Positions 7,462 through 16,807 of a stretch of 64,000 bases of DNA are shown here, piece after piece; positions within the stretch are counted from its first letter, which is position 1; each line of letters starts with the position of its first letter. Both the position numbers and the translations under genes were made by a program. Source of the stretch: Rhodopirellula halodulae (GTDB lineage Bacteria; Planctomycetota; Planctomycetia; Pirellulales; Pirellulaceae); contig NZ_JAJKFV010000029.1 in the NCBI RefSeq assembly GCF_020966775.1, positions 551,001 through 615,000 of the forward strand. Reading direction: 5' to 3'. The notes under the pieces are model-generated. The model saw only the letters and a list, made by a program, of their open reading frames with translations. It did no database searches and was not told the origin of the DNA.

Positions 7462-9138
7462 ATGCCAGACAATTGGAATATCCTCGCGAGTTTGTTGGGG
7501 ACGCCAAAGCCACCAGACCGTCCCGCCGCGAAGGAAGAAAAGGAAGAGCCAGCCGCGAAACCCGATCCTTCCGCCGAGCCAGAAGAAAAAACGTCGTCAG
7601 AACCGGTCGCGGAATCGCCCACGGACGATGGGCCCGTGAACGACGAACCTGAGGCCTTGAAGTCAAAAAAGTCGTCGGCCTTTGACGACCTCGACGATCA
7701 GGATTCGGATGATGGAGCGGGCGATGTTTTACAAGCATTGACTTCGGTCAAACCGCCGCCAAAGTTGCCGGGTTTTGGAATCGCTGAAGACGACGATGAG
7801 TCCGATGACGATGATGAACCATCGGGTTTTGGTGTGGCTGAGAGCAAAATCACCAAACGCGAGTCGCAGCTGCGTTCCGGAAATGAGGATTCACCCGCTC
7901 GTAAACGTGATCGCAAACACCACAACAAGCCCAAGTTGGACGAACCGTCTCGCAAGAGTGCCAAGTCCGGTTTCGCGAGCGGTTTGCTAGACGAAGCGGA
8001 TGTTGATTCCGACGACTTGGATGACGAGTCGGATTTGGTGGCGGCCGAGCCAGCCGAAATTACCGGTTGGGGGGCCGATTCGGTGGACGAAGAGTCCGTC
8101 GACGAGTCGGAGCCACCCGCATCGCGTCAGCGCGGCAGTCGCGAAGAAGGCAAACGTGAGCGGGGTGGTCGCGGACGCAACCGTCGCGGCCGTTCGTCCG
8201 AAGACCAAGATGACTCGTCCAGCGGTCGTTCGCGTCGCGGGCGCGGAGGCCGTCGTGGTCAGCGTCAACTGTTGACAGAAGACGAGTTGGACAAAGGCAC
8301 CGCCGCTCGTTCGCGTTCTTCTCGTGACGGTTCGGCTTCTCGTGATGATTCTGATTCGGAGCGTGAAGAATCCAAAGGGCGTGGCCGTCGTTCACGCCGA
8401 CGCGGTCGACGTGGTGAATCCACCGATGGTGATCGTGGCTCGGATTCCCGGTCCAAATCTGATCGCGGCCAACGTGAAAAGACAGCTGCCTGGGATGATT
8501 CCGATCTGGGCGATGATGAAGACGATGGTTTCGCGGCTGAGCTGTTCGCCGATGCCGGTTCCGTGGATGAATCCAGCGACGATCATCGCTCCGGCCGTTC
8601 TCGAAAAAATTCCGATGACGATGAACCGCGTGCGAGCCGTCGTCGATCACGTCGTGGCGGTCGTCGTCGCGGCGGACGGGGACGTGATGAGCAAGGTTCC
8701 GAAGATCAGAACGCAAACGAGGTGAAGTCACGACGCGGTCGGCGTCGTGATTCGGAGAAAGACGACGACTCGTTTGATGACGAACCGTTGCCTCGCTTCG
8801 CTTTCGCGGATGACGATTCGGATGTCGCGGAACAGGAAGACACCCGAGAGGAAAAGGAACCTCGTTCGCGTGGACGTTCACGCTCGCGTGGCGGACGCAA
8901 TCGAGATCGCGACAACGATCGTTCCAGCGGATCGGATCGTGATGAGGATCGGTCATCCGGTCGCGGGCGACGCGGCGGCGATCGCAAGGATTCACGCAAG
9001 AAAGACCCCGACATTCCGACCTGGGATGAGATCGTCAATCAATTTGTCGACAGCAATTTGAAGGGGCGAAAGAACCAATCTTCTCGTGGCGGTCGCGGCC
9101 AATCAGGCGGTGGCGGATCTCGAGGTCGCCGGCGTTGA
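7462..9138 (+). CDS. Large intrinsically disordered Arg/Asp/Ser/Gly-rich protein
   Basis: Product of 558 residues, nearly all low complexity. The start at 7462 gives MPDNWNILASLLGTPKPP, a short ordered N-terminal motif; the frame stays open a little upstream. Residues 20-200 are acidic with Asp/Glu/Ser runs. From about residue 225 blocks such as RRGRGGRRGQ, SRSRGGR and RRSRRGGRRRGG alternate with Asp/Glu-rich spacers, resembling eukaryotic RGG and RS domains. Near the C-terminus a second ordered motif, IPTWDEIVNQFVDSNLKGR, precedes a Gly/Arg tail. No catalytic domain or signal peptide is seen. RNA binding or scaffolding is an inference from composition. Confidence 0.8.
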   Translation: MPDNWNILASLLGTPKPPDRPAAKEEKEEPAAKPDPSAEPEEKTSSEPVAESPTDDGPVNDEPEALKSKKSSAFDDLDDQDSDDGAGDVLQALTSVKPPPKLPGFGIAEDDDESDDDDEPSGFGVAESKITKRESQLRSGNEDSPARKRDRKHHNKPKLDEPSRKSAKSGFASGLLDEADVDSDDLDDESDLVAAEPAEITGWGADSVDEESVDESEPPASRQRGSREEGKRERGGRGRNRRGRSSEDQDDSSSGRSRRGRGGRRGQRQLLTEDELDKGTAARSRSSRDGSASRDDSDSEREESKGRGRRSRRRGRRGESTDGDRGSDSRSKSDRGQREKTAAWDDSDLGDDEDDGFAAELFADAGSVDESSDDHRSGRSRKNSDDDEPRASRRRSRRGGRRRGGRGRDEQGSEDQNANEVKSRRGRRRDSEKDDDSFDDEPLPRFAFADDDSDVAEQEDTREEKEPRSRGRSRSRGGRNRDRDNDRSSGSDRDEDRSSGRGRRGGDRKDSRKKDPDIPTWDEIVNQFVDSNLKGRKNQSSRGGRGQSGGGGSRGRRR

Positions 9139-9222
9139 ATCAGGGTGCCTCGGTGCACCACGAACTTCTTCGCCAAACATCTCCACACCATCCATTCAAA
9201 ATAAATCAATCAAGGAAACAAC

Positions 9223-10140
9223 ATGTTTAAGAACTTCTGTCCTTCCGCTCTCGGTATCAACGGCCGCCAAAGCGAGCTGATCGAATTGGCTTTGACCTAT
9301 GCGTTCCGCGGCATGGATGTCGACATGCACGACATGCTGCGTCGCTCGCAGCGGACTTCGTTCGAAGATGCATCGAAGTACCTGAAAGCTTCTGACATCA
9401 AAATCGGTTCGTTCCAGTTGGCCATCGATTTGGACTCGGACGACGACACCTTCACCGCGGCGGTTGCCCAGCTTCACCCACTTGGCGAAATCGCTGGTCA
9501 GCTCGGTGCCGAACGTGCTCTGATTCGCGTTCCTGCCGCGACCAATCGTTTGCCATTCAACGAATTCTTCGAAGTTCAACGAACTCGCTTGGGCCAAATC
9601 GCTGAAGTTCTCGAGCAACGCGAAATCAAGCTTGGTGTTGGATTCCGTGCTGGTGCGGAATTGCTCGAGGGCAAGGAATTCACCTTCGTGAACAACGTGG
9701 AAACGTTCCGTGCTTTGGTCGACGCCGTGCCAAACGGAAACGTTGGCTATGTGATCGACACTTGGGACTGGGTGGTTGGCGATGGGGCCATGGATCAACT
9801 CAGCGAGATCTCCGGCGAACGCATTGTTGCTCTGCGTTTGGGGTCTGTGCCCGAAGACGCCGATCTGGCAACCGTGAAGTCAACGGATCGCTTGCTGCCT
9901 GAAATGAACGGATCGACTTTGGATCACGTGAAGGTCATCAGTCACCTGAACGAGACCAAGTTTGAAGGTCCAATGAGCCCCACCGCTTCCACGGCTCAGT
10001 ACAAAGGCCAAACTCGCGAGTTCTTGGTCCAAAAAGCTCAAGAAGCCATCGATGGCATCTGCAAAGAAGCCGGCATGACGGTCGCTCCATTGCCGATGGA
10101 TTTGATCGAAGACATTCCTTACGAACCAACTCCTATGTGA
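9223..10140 (+). CDS. TIM-barrel sugar isomerase/epimerase-like protein
   Basis: Product of 305 residues resembling the xylose isomerase-like TIM barrel (AP_endonuc_2) superfamily. Repeating beta-alpha elements are visible: ALGINGRQSELIELALTYAF, IKIGSFQLAIDL, AERALIRVPA, IKLGVGFRAGAELL, NVGYVIDTWDW and IVALRLGSVP. The usual metal-binding histidines and acids are not clearly conserved, so substrate and even catalysis are uncertain. An AAGGA element 9 bases before the ATG is one of the better ribosome binding sites in the window. It lies 21 bases before the truncated haemoglobin gene and is probably co-transcribed with it. Confidence 0.7.
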   Translation: MFKNFCPSALGINGRQSELIELALTYAFRGMDVDMHDMLRRSQRTSFEDASKYLKASDIKIGSFQLAIDLDSDDDTFTAAVAQLHPLGEIAGQLGAERALIRVPAATNRLPFNEFFEVQRTRLGQIAEVLEQREIKLGVGFRAGAELLEGKEFTFVNNVETFRALVDAVPNGNVGYVIDTWDWVVGDGAMDQLSEISGERIVALRLGSVPEDADLATVKSTDRLLPEMNGSTLDHVKVISHLNETKFEGPMSPTASTAQYKGQTREFLVQKAQEAIDGICKEAGMTVAPLPMDLIEDIPYEPTPM

Positions 10141-10161
10141 TCTGGTTGGAGACCCTGAGCC

Positions 10162-10545
10162 ATGAGTCAAACTGACGCCGATCTACTGAATCAATTAGGC
10201 GGAATGGATGGAGTGCGTCATGTCGTCGATGACATGTACGTCCGCGTGCTTGCGGATCCCGAGCTGACTCATTTCTTTGATGGGGTCCCCATGGAGAAAC
10301 TGTCGCGGATGCAGACGGAGTTCATCGCTTCGATGACATCCGGCGACATTCAGTACACCGGTGCGGATCTGACGAAGGTTCACGCCGGGCGTGGGATCAC
10401 GGGAGCTCACTTCTCTCGTTTCTGTGGGCATTTGACGGATGCGATGGAAGCCAAACAGGTTTCTTCGCACGCAATTGATCAAGTGCTCGGAAAGCTGGCC
10501 ATGTACAGCGATAAAATCACTGGTTCGTCCAACGTGGATGGCTAA
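10162..10545 (+). CDS. glbN: Group 1 truncated haemoglobin
   Basis: Small haem protein of 127 residues with the 2-on-2 globin fold, likely binding oxygen or nitric oxide in the cytoplasm. Family marks are the N-terminal LLNQLGGMDGVRHVVDDMY with the B10 tyrosine Y26, FFDGVPMEKLSRMQTEFI for the E helix, YTGADLTKVHAGRGI with the proximal histidine H74 (F8), and HFSRFCGHL. The length is typical of group 1. It follows the TIM-barrel gene by 21 bases, suggesting an operon. A role in NO detoxification is inferred from the family only. Confidence 0.92.
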   Translation: MSQTDADLLNQLGGMDGVRHVVDDMYVRVLADPELTHFFDGVPMEKLSRMQTEFIASMTSGDIQYTGADLTKVHAGRGITGAHFSRFCGHLTDAMEAKQVSSHAIDQVLGKLAMYSDKITGSSNVDG

Positions 10546-10700
10546 TTCCCGTGGCGGAGCGTTGGGGCTCCGTCAATGGTGATACCCGATTTTCGCCAAA
10601 CGACAGTTGTCGGCGTGAATGTTGGTTCGCGATCGGTTGGCTTGGGCTCTGAATGGTCAGGGTCATTCTTGTTTCGCTTTCTTTCTTGTTTGACACCGCC

Positions 10701-12317
10701 ATGACTGCCACTCGTCGTCGCCCCGTAGTTTTGATTGTTCGCGATGGTTGGGGGAAAAACCCTGATCCGAAGTGGGACGAATGCAATGCCGTGCATCTTG
10801 CCAACACGCCAGTCGATGAAAAGCTAACGAAGGAATATCCCAGCGTTCTGATTCATACTTCTGGTGAGGACGTGGGATTGCCGGCCGGCGTGATGGGGAA
10901 CAGCGAAGTCGGTCACCAAAACATCGGAGCCGGTCGCATCGTTGATCAAGAGGTGATGCGAATCACGCGAGCAATCCGCGATGAGTCATTCTTCAGCAAC
11001 CCGGTCGTCACCGGTGCGATCGAGCATGTCAAGAAAAATGGCGGGCGATTGCACCTGTTAGGTTTGATGTCCGATGGGCGTGTGCACAGCGATTTGCAGC
11101 ACGGCATGGCGGTGATCGATCTCGCCAAACGCAATGGACTTTCCGGTGATCAGTTGGCGATTCACGCCATCACCGACGGTCGCGATACGTCGCCGCGAGG
11201 AGGCCTGAAGTACGTTTCACAGTTGGTGGATCGTTGTGCTGAAACAGGCGTCGGCGTTGTGGCATCGGTCATTGGTCGTTTCTACGCCATGGACCGCGAC
11301 TTGCGTTGGGAGCGGGTTGAGTCGGCTTACAAGTTGATGACTCAAGGTGCCGGACAGACGTTCCCGTCCGCTGCCGCCGCGATCGAAAGCTACTACGCGA
11401 ACCCATCCGACAGTAGTCGCGATGGAGACGAGTTCATCACCGCATCCTCGATCGTGCCCGAAGGTGGTTCGCCCATCACGGTGAAACCCGGCGATGCGGT
11501 CGTCTTCATGAACTATCGAGGTGACCGCACACGTGAAATCACGAAGGCTTTCACCTTCGACGATGATGCGTGGGCGAAGATCGACGGTGGTGGATTCGAT
11601 CGCGGCGAAAAAATTGATGACCTCTACTTTGCGACGATGACCGGCTACGAAACGGGGTTGCCCGTTCAGGTGATCTTCCAAAAGCCGACCAAGATGCCGA
11701 ACATTTTGGGGGAGTATGTTGCGTCGAAGGGGCTGCACCAGTTCCGTTGTGCGGAGACGGAAAAGTACCCGCACGTGACATTCTTCTTCAACGACTATCG
11801 GGACGATCCGTTCTCGGAAGAAGAGTGGGGAATGGCCCAGTCGCCTCGTGACGTTTCGACGTACGACCAAAAACCGGAGATGTCCGCGGAGGGTGTCACC
11901 GAGCGAGTGCTCGAACAGATTGAGTCGGGCAATTGCGACATGATCATTGTCAACTTTGCCAACGGCGACATGGTTGGACACACAGGAGTCTTGTCGGCTG
12001 CGATCTCGGCTGTTGAAAAGGTGGACGCCTGCGTCGGGCGAATCGTGGACGCCACGTTGGCGGCGGGCGGTTCGTTGGTGGTGACTGCTGATCACGGGAA
12101 CTGTGAACAGATGATCGATCCTGAAACGGGCGGTCCGCACACGGCACACACCACGTATCAGGTTCCATTGATCCTGGTGGATCCCGAATTTGTCGGCAAA
12201 CCGCTTCGTGAAGGTGGTCGTTTGGCTGACATCGCACCAACGGTCTTGGCGTTGATGGGATTGGACATTCCCGATGAGATGACCGGGCGTCCGTTGATGG
12301 AAACTCAAACGGCCTGA
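10701..12317 (+). CDS. gpmI: 2,3-bisphosphoglycerate-independent phosphoglycerate mutase
   Basis: Glycolytic enzyme interconverting 3- and 2-phosphoglycerate with two manganese ions. The start at 10701 gives MTATRRRPVVLIVRDGWG; D15 is a metal ligand. The catalytic serine is S68 in VMGNSEVGHQN. Other marks are HAITDGRDTSPRGG, SVIGRFYAMDRD, the NFANGDMVGHTG block and VVTADHGNCEQM with metal-binding residues. At 538 residues it is slightly longer than the usual 510-515. The stop overlaps the ATG of the downstream membrane protein gene (TGATG), so the two are probably translated together. The frame stays open upstream to 10653, but that part is not conserved. Confidence 0.95.
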   Translation: MTATRRRPVVLIVRDGWGKNPDPKWDECNAVHLANTPVDEKLTKEYPSVLIHTSGEDVGLPAGVMGNSEVGHQNIGAGRIVDQEVMRITRAIRDESFFSNPVVTGAIEHVKKNGGRLHLLGLMSDGRVHSDLQHGMAVIDLAKRNGLSGDQLAIHAITDGRDTSPRGGLKYVSQLVDRCAETGVGVVASVIGRFYAMDRDLRWERVESAYKLMTQGAGQTFPSAAAAIESYYANPSDSSRDGDEFITASSIVPEGGSPITVKPGDAVVFMNYRGDRTREITKAFTFDDDAWAKIDGGGFDRGEKIDDLYFATMTGYETGLPVQVIFQKPTKMPNILGEYVASKGLHQFRCAETEKYPHVTFFFNDYRDDPFSEEEWGMAQSPRDVSTYDQKPEMSAEGVTERVLEQIESGNCDMIIVNFANGDMVGHTGVLSAAISAVEKVDACVGRIVDATLAAGGSLVVTADHGNCEQMIDPETGGPHTAHTTYQVPLILVDPEFVGKPLREGGRLADIAPTVLALMGLDIPDEMTGRPLMETQTA

Positions 12318-13618
12318 TGTTGGTGTCCCTGCGGGAAGGTTGGTCCGTTGGGAACCGTGTCGTCGCGATCGTTGCCGGATTGTTTTTGGCGGTCGGTCTC
12401 GCCGGGACGTTTGTTCGTGTCGTGGTCGACTACCAGGTTCCGGGGCCGTTTGACCCGGAGCACCAGGGACTTTGCGATTTTCACAACGGGATCTACTTTC
12501 CCACGCGGGCCGTGTTGCAGGGCGAGAGTCCCTACAGCGATGCCTACGCCGCGAAATATCCGGTGGCCAGGCAGATCCCGTTCTTCTCGCCTGTCATCTT
12601 GCTCATGCACGCGCCTTTGGCCGTGCTGCCACTGCATGTTGGTGAGTTTCTCAATGCGATCTTGCAGCTCTTTCTGCTCGCATCGATTGCAATTTTGGTG
12701 GCGAGAGAGGCTGGAGCCGCCAGGCGTTTGGATGTCGTGTTCAGCATCGCTGCGGCGATGGTCTTCAGTCGTGGTGGTCACATCACACTGTTCAACGGTT
12801 ACTTCACTTATCAACTAGTGTTGGCCACGTTTCTTTCGCTCGTCTGGGCGGACCGCCATCCGGTTCGCGCGGCGTGGGCGTTGTTGGTGGTGTCCGCCAA
12901 ACCCACGTACATTTTGCCGCTTGGGTTTTTGATGTTGGCTCGTGGCAACGTTCGTTGTTTGGTTTTGGGTGCCGTCTTCAGTATTCTCGGCGCGGTGGTG
13001 CCTTTGGCGTGGATCGCACACCACGAGGGCGATGGTGATCTGGCGGCTGGGGTTTCAATGCTGAAGCAACAGATCGTGGACACCCAAGCCGTTCACCGCT
13101 CGATGGACGATGAGTCACCCGTGTGCTCTTGGACGCGGTTGGATTTGTTCGCCATCATCGCGAAATGGCGTGGGGGGGACCCTGGTGATCTTCCGCACAT
13201 TCTGGCGATGGCCGGGTTGTTGGTGATTCCGATGTTGGTGTTGTTTCGGCGATGGCGTGCGGATTGCGATGACGGCATCTCGGGGGTGACCGGTGGGCTA
13301 CTGCTCACCGCGATGTTGGTCAGTCTGTATCACCAATCCTATGATTCACTCTTGTTGATCGCTCCCGTTGCCGGGATTTGTCTGTCGAGGCTTCCTGAGT
13401 GGAAGAGCCTGTCGGTTTGGAGCCGCGTCCTGTTGTTCGGGCTGATGGCGTTTCCGGCAATCAATTATCTCTCAACAAGAACGTTTTTGTTGCGATTCGA
13501 ATTGCCAGAAACTGTGGTTCGAGTTTTCACCAGCTTGAATGGAATCAGTCTGGCCATGGCGCTGGTTTCGCTGTGTTTCATTGCTTGGCCGCGAAAAACT
13601 CAGGAAACGGCCAAGTAG
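12317..13618 (+). CDS. Polytopic membrane protein, GT87 (DUF2029)-like
   Basis: Integral membrane protein of 433 residues with about ten hydrophobic segments, beginning with VVAIVAGLFLAVGLAGTFV at residues 15-33. The first extracytoplasmic loop has DFHNGIYFPTRAVLQGESPY followed by PFFSPVILLMHAPLAVLP. This pattern (an early acid, then GxSPY and P-rich hydrophobic stretches) is typical of DUF2029/GT87 polyprenyl-phosphomannose-dependent glycosyltransferases of the GT-C fold. The start overlaps the gpmI stop by one base. A mannosyltransferase role is inferred from the family. Other GT-C families such as GT39 or GT83 are possible. Confidence 0.65.
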   Translation: MLVSLREGWSVGNRVVAIVAGLFLAVGLAGTFVRVVVDYQVPGPFDPEHQGLCDFHNGIYFPTRAVLQGESPYSDAYAAKYPVARQIPFFSPVILLMHAPLAVLPLHVGEFLNAILQLFLLASIAILVAREAGAARRLDVVFSIAAAMVFSRGGHITLFNGYFTYQLVLATFLSLVWADRHPVRAAWALLVVSAKPTYILPLGFLMLARGNVRCLVLGAVFSILGAVVPLAWIAHHEGDGDLAAGVSMLKQQIVDTQAVHRSMDDESPVCSWTRLDLFAIIAKWRGGDPGDLPHILAMAGLLVIPMLVLFRRWRADCDDGISGVTGGLLLTAMLVSLYHQSYDSLLLIAPVAGICLSRLPEWKSLSVWSRVLLFGLMAFPAINYLSTRTFLLRFELPETVVRVFTSLNGISLAMALVSLCFIAWPRKTQETAK

Positions 13619-13735
13619 CGACTGTATTCGTGATTCGCCGAGGGAATGTGTATCTTCAAGGTGAATTGGAACTTTGGGCGATTGCCCCTCGTCCAATGCT
13701 TGCTCCCACCAAGTCCCCCATCCCCAGGGTTCGGC

Positions 13736-14296
13736 ATGTTCGTTCGTCGTCCGCAGTTTTGTTTTCGTTTGCTGTTGCTCTCGTTGGTCGTGGTGGTGCC
13801 GGGGTCAGCGGTGGCTCAGCAACCATCGGGAAAGCAGAAGCAGGTGGAGACCGTGAGTGGGCCGGTCAAAGATGTCTCCTTCCAGGCTCTGTGGTTGATT
13901 GAGTCGGATGACGTGCATCGTGTGGAGTACGACGGGCCGGCGAGAGAGGCTCTTTCGAAGGTCGGTTTTGGGCGACTGGTGCCCGCGGGAAGCGTGATGT
14001 CTGCTTTGACGGTTGGCCGGGACGCTCGCCTAGAAACCGATTCGCGATATGGCAAATTCAAATGCCAGGTCCAGTTTCTAAACACGACAGAGGCTGGCCA
14101 ATTGCAGGCATTGTTGGAGTTGGAAGCGCAGCCCAACGAGGGCGTTGCTGTCTACACGACCGTGCGAGTTCCGATGGACAAATGGTTCTTGGCAGGTGCG
14201 GGCGATTCCCGGGTGGGGCTGCCCATTCACGCGGATGACGGAAAGCGAGCCGTTTTGATCATGAAGGTCACTGAGGAAGTGATTGTCCTGGAGTGA
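13736..14296 (+). CDS. Secreted hypothetical protein
   Basis: Product of 186 residues with a clear signal peptide: MFVRRPQF, then the hydrophobic run LLLLSLVVVVPGSAVA and a likely cleavage before QQPSG. The mature part (about 160 residues) has no recognised domain; a stretch near WLIESDDVHRVEYDG and a segment VYTTVRVPMDKWFL may form a beta domain. The start was chosen at 13736 because the upstream in-frame part would place 30 polar residues before the signal sequence. It may follow the GT87-like gene in one transcript (117-base gap). Confidence 0.6.
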   Translation: MFVRRPQFCFRLLLLSLVVVVPGSAVAQQPSGKQKQVETVSGPVKDVSFQALWLIESDDVHRVEYDGPAREALSKVGFGRLVPAGSVMSALTVGRDARLETDSRYGKFKCQVQFLNTTEAGQLQALLELEAQPNEGVAVYTTVRVPMDKWFLAGAGDSRVGLPIHADDGKRAVLIMKVTEEVIVLE

Positions 14297-14334
14297 CGAC
14301 TGGCAAGGTTTCGTTTTTTAAAGCCAGCGAGTGT

Positions 14335-15342
14335 TTAGATGCTCGGGTTGCCGTGATGATCGCGGAGCCATTGGGCGGCGTCTTGCAGGCTTTCTTCGAA
14401 GGGGCGGATTCGGTAGTCCAGTTCTTTCTTGGCTCGTGAGCTGTCGTAGTAGTGGTATTGGCTCGACATGCGAACGGCGGCGCTGTTGAAGTCGGGTTCG
14501 GCTGGCAGAAGCTTGCCGACGACATCGCCCGCCACACCTGCGATCCAGCGTTGAGCCGGGCCCGCACGCATGACGGGCGATTTCGCTCCCATCGCGGACG
14601 CCATGGCTTTCCAGAGTTCCAGATAACGCATGTTGTAGCCGGCCAGGATGTAATGGCGGCCGGGCTCGATGTCGTTGGTGATCAGTTTTTCAGCCGCGCG
14701 GATCGCCGCGGCTGCAACGTCCCGTGAATCGCAGGTGCTGTTGCCACCGGAGGGTGTCAGAGGACGCCAGGACTTGCTGACCTCCAGTATCATCCGGCCG
14801 CTGCTGGGTTTCCAATCCCACGGGCCAAGCATGAATCCAGGGTGAACGATCGCGGCTCGCAGGCCCTTCTTCACACCGTCTTTCACCACCTCGTTGCCGG
14901 CTCGCTTGCTGAGCACGTAGCTGCAGGGGACTTGCCCACCGGCATGGTCGAGCGGCGTCGTTTCATCGGCAACGCTATCGCGATCCGCGATGGCGAGTGT
15001 GTTGACCGTTCCGACGTGGACGAGTTTGCAATCGTGATGCAGACAAGCATCGACGACCGTTTGCGTGCCATCGCGATTGACGGCCATGGATTCATCGAGG
15101 CATTTCCAGCCCAGGTGAATCATGCCGGCGGAGTGAATGACCGCATCGCAGTCAGCGACCGCATTTTCGATCGCGGCTTTGTCCTGCAGATCGCCATGAG
15201 CGAACTGAGTGTGGATCCCATCGAAAACTTGCGAGTTGGGTTCGCCTCGTACCAACGAGATCAAGTCGTGACCGGCGTCCGACAATTGGCGAAGGATCGT
15301 GTTGCCTAGCAAGCCGGTGCCGCCAGTCACAAAGACTCGCAT
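14335..15342 (-). CDS. NAD(P)-dependent epimerase/dehydratase (extended SDR)
   Basis: Rossmann-fold enzyme of 335 residues from the extended short-chain dehydrogenase family. The cofactor motif is MRVFVTGGTGLLGNTI. The catalytic pair is the YxxxK of SYVLSKRAGNE, with a supporting serine/threonine in HVGTVNTL. The overall pattern (IHSAGMIHLGW, NRDGTQTVVDAC, AAIVHPGFMLGPWDWKPS) resembles dihydroflavonol-4-reductase and HpnA-like hopanoid-associated epimerases. The substrate cannot be told from sequence. The gene lies downstream of accC on the same strand, separated by about 110 bases that contain a large palindrome, so it is probably transcribed independently. Confidence 0.85.
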   Translation of the reverse strand: MRVFVTGGTGLLGNTILRQLSDAGHDLISLVRGEPNSQVFDGIHTQFAHGDLQDKAAIENAVADCDAVIHSAGMIHLGWKCLDESMAVNRDGTQTVVDACLHHDCKLVHVGTVNTLAIADRDSVADETTPLDHAGGQVPCSYVLSKRAGNEVVKDGVKKGLRAAIVHPGFMLGPWDWKPSSGRMILEVSKSWRPLTPSGGNSTCDSRDVAAAAIRAAEKLITNDIEPGRHYILAGYNMRYLELWKAMASAMGAKSPVMRAGPAQRWIAGVAGDVVGKLLPAEPDFNSAAVRMSSQYHYYDSSRAKKELDYRIRPFEESLQDAAQWLRDHHGNPSI

Positions 15343-15384
15343 GGTTATTCCTTGGGAGTCAACGGAATACAGATTGGCAGAGTC

Positions 15385-15446
15385 TTAGCGGAGCGGCGCG
15401 AGCCGTCTGGTGCCGTGGAACCGGAGGCCTCGCGCCCCGCCGCTAA
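15385..15446. repeat. Long imperfect palindrome just downstream of accC
   Basis: An inverted repeat with 18-base outer arms (starting TTAGCGG and ending CCGCTAA) matching at 16 of 18 positions. Inner sequence extends the stem to about 26 pairs with one or two bulges around a GC-rich loop. It begins 6 bases after the accC stop. There is no clear T-tract, so it may be a REP-like dispersed element or an mRNA 3'-end stabiliser rather than a simple terminator. No second copy was found in this window. Confidence 0.6.
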
Positions 15447-15451
15447 AATTC

Positions 15452-16804
15452 TTAGGACGTTTGCCCTTTGTAGTTGCGGTCGACGTATTTGGTGTCGACG
15501 CTGCCGCTCACAAAGGCTTCGTTCTGCAGGATCCAGTTGTGGAAATCGACCGTGGTGGTGATGCCTTCGACTTGAAGTTCTTTCAAAGCCCGAAGCATCG
15601 TCGCCACGGCTTGTTCACGCGTTGGGCGATGGACGATCAGTTTGCCGATCATCGAATCGTAGTAAGGCGGAACAACGTATCCGGTCTGCACGTGCGAATC
15701 GAATCGAACGCCCATCCCACCAGGAACAAACATCGATTTGATTTGTCCGGGGCAGGGTTGGAAGTTCTTCGTTGGATCTTCCGCGTTAAGGCGACATTCG
15801 ATCGCGTGGCCGGTGGGGCTCAGTTCTTCTTGGCGGAATGACAGAGGCAATCCTGCAGCGACGCGAATTTGCTCTTGGATCAGGTCGACGCCGGTGATCA
15901 TTTCGGAAACCGGGTGTTCCACCTGGATCCGCGCGTTCACTTCGATGAAGTAGAAGTTGTAGTCCTTGTCGACGATGAATTCGACGGTTCCCGCACCGGA
16001 GTAGTCCGCGCCGGCGATCATCCGAACGGCAGCGTCGCAAATGGCTTCGCGACGATCTTGGGGAAGATCAGGGCTGGGGGCTTCTTCGACGAGTTTTTGG
16101 TGTCGGCGTTGGACACTGCAGTCGCGTTCGAACAGGTGGCAAACGTTACCATGTGCGTCCGCGATGACTTGGACTTCGATGTGACGAGGCTGCTGAATGA
16201 ACTTTTCCAGGTACACGCCACCGTTGCCGAATGCCGCCATCGCTTCGTTGCGAGCCGCTTCCAGTTGGCTTTTCAACACGTCTTCGGTCTCGGCCACTCG
16301 CATGCCTTTACCGCCACCACCTGCGGTGGCTTTGATCAGCACGGGGAAGCCAATCTCTTTGGCGGTGTCGATGGCACGGTCAAAGTCGGTGATCAATCCA
16401 TCGCTGCCGGGAACGACCGGAACGTTTTGCGCGATGGCCATCGAGCGAGCGGTGTTCTTGTCGCCGAGTTTGTCCATCGCGGTCGGCGAAGGGCCGATGA
16501 ACTCAAAGCCACTGCTGCGGCATTGCTCGTTGAATTGAGCGTTTTCGGCCAAGAAGCCATAACCGGGGTGGATGGCATCAACGCCGGCCACTTCAGCCGT
16601 GGCGATGATGCGGTCGATCTTGAGATAGCTGTCCACGCTGCGTGCGGTGCCGACGCAATAAGCGTGGTCGGCCAACTTCACGTGCATGGAATCGGCGTCG
16701 GCTTCGCTGTACACCGCGACGGATTCAATGCCCATTTCACGGCAGGCACGGATCACTCGGAGCGCAATCTCGCCACGGTTGGCGATCAGAATTCGTTCGA
16801 ACAT
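15452..16804 (-). CDS. accC: Acetyl-CoA carboxylase, biotin carboxylase subunit
   Basis: ATP-grasp enzyme of 450 residues that carboxylates biotin on BCCP, the first half of the acetyl-CoA carboxylase reaction in fatty acid synthesis. It begins [20 protein letters not shown], and has YGFLAENA, the ATP-binding loop [25 protein letters not shown], and the catalytic segment [15 protein letters not shown]. The length matches the family. It starts 3 bases after the accB stop, so accB and accC form one operon. The carboxyltransferase genes accA and accD are not in this window. Confidence 0.97.
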   Translation of the reverse strand: MFERILIANRGEIALRVIRACREMGIESVAVYSEADADSMHVKLADHAYCVGTARSVDSYLKIDRIIATAEVAGVDAIHPGYGFLAENAQFNEQCRSSGFEFIGPSPTAMDKLGDKNTARSMAIAQNVPVVPGSDGLITDFDRAIDTAKEIGFPVLIKATAGGGGKGMRVAETEDVLKSQLEAARNEAMAAFGNGGVYLEKFIQQPRHIEVQVIADAHGNVCHLFERDCSVQRRHQKLVEEAPSPDLPQDRREAICDAAVRMIAGADYSGAGTVEFIVDKDYNFYFIEVNARIQVEHPVSEMITGVDLIQEQIRVAAGLPLSFRQEELSPTGHAIECRLNAEDPTKNFQPCPGQIKSMFVPGGMGVRFDSHVQTGYVVPPYYDSMIGKLIVHRPTREQAVATMLRALKELQVEGITTTVDFHNWILQNEAFVSGSVDTKYVDRNYKGQTS

Positions 16805-16807
16805 GAA

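Noticed and set aside
8060-8995. 311-residue minus-strand His/Arg-rich frame
   Set aside because: Mirror of the repetitive Arg/Asp codons of the disordered-protein gene; low-complexity artefact.
11217-12308. 363-residue minus-strand frame
   Set aside because: Antisense to gpmI; no family features.
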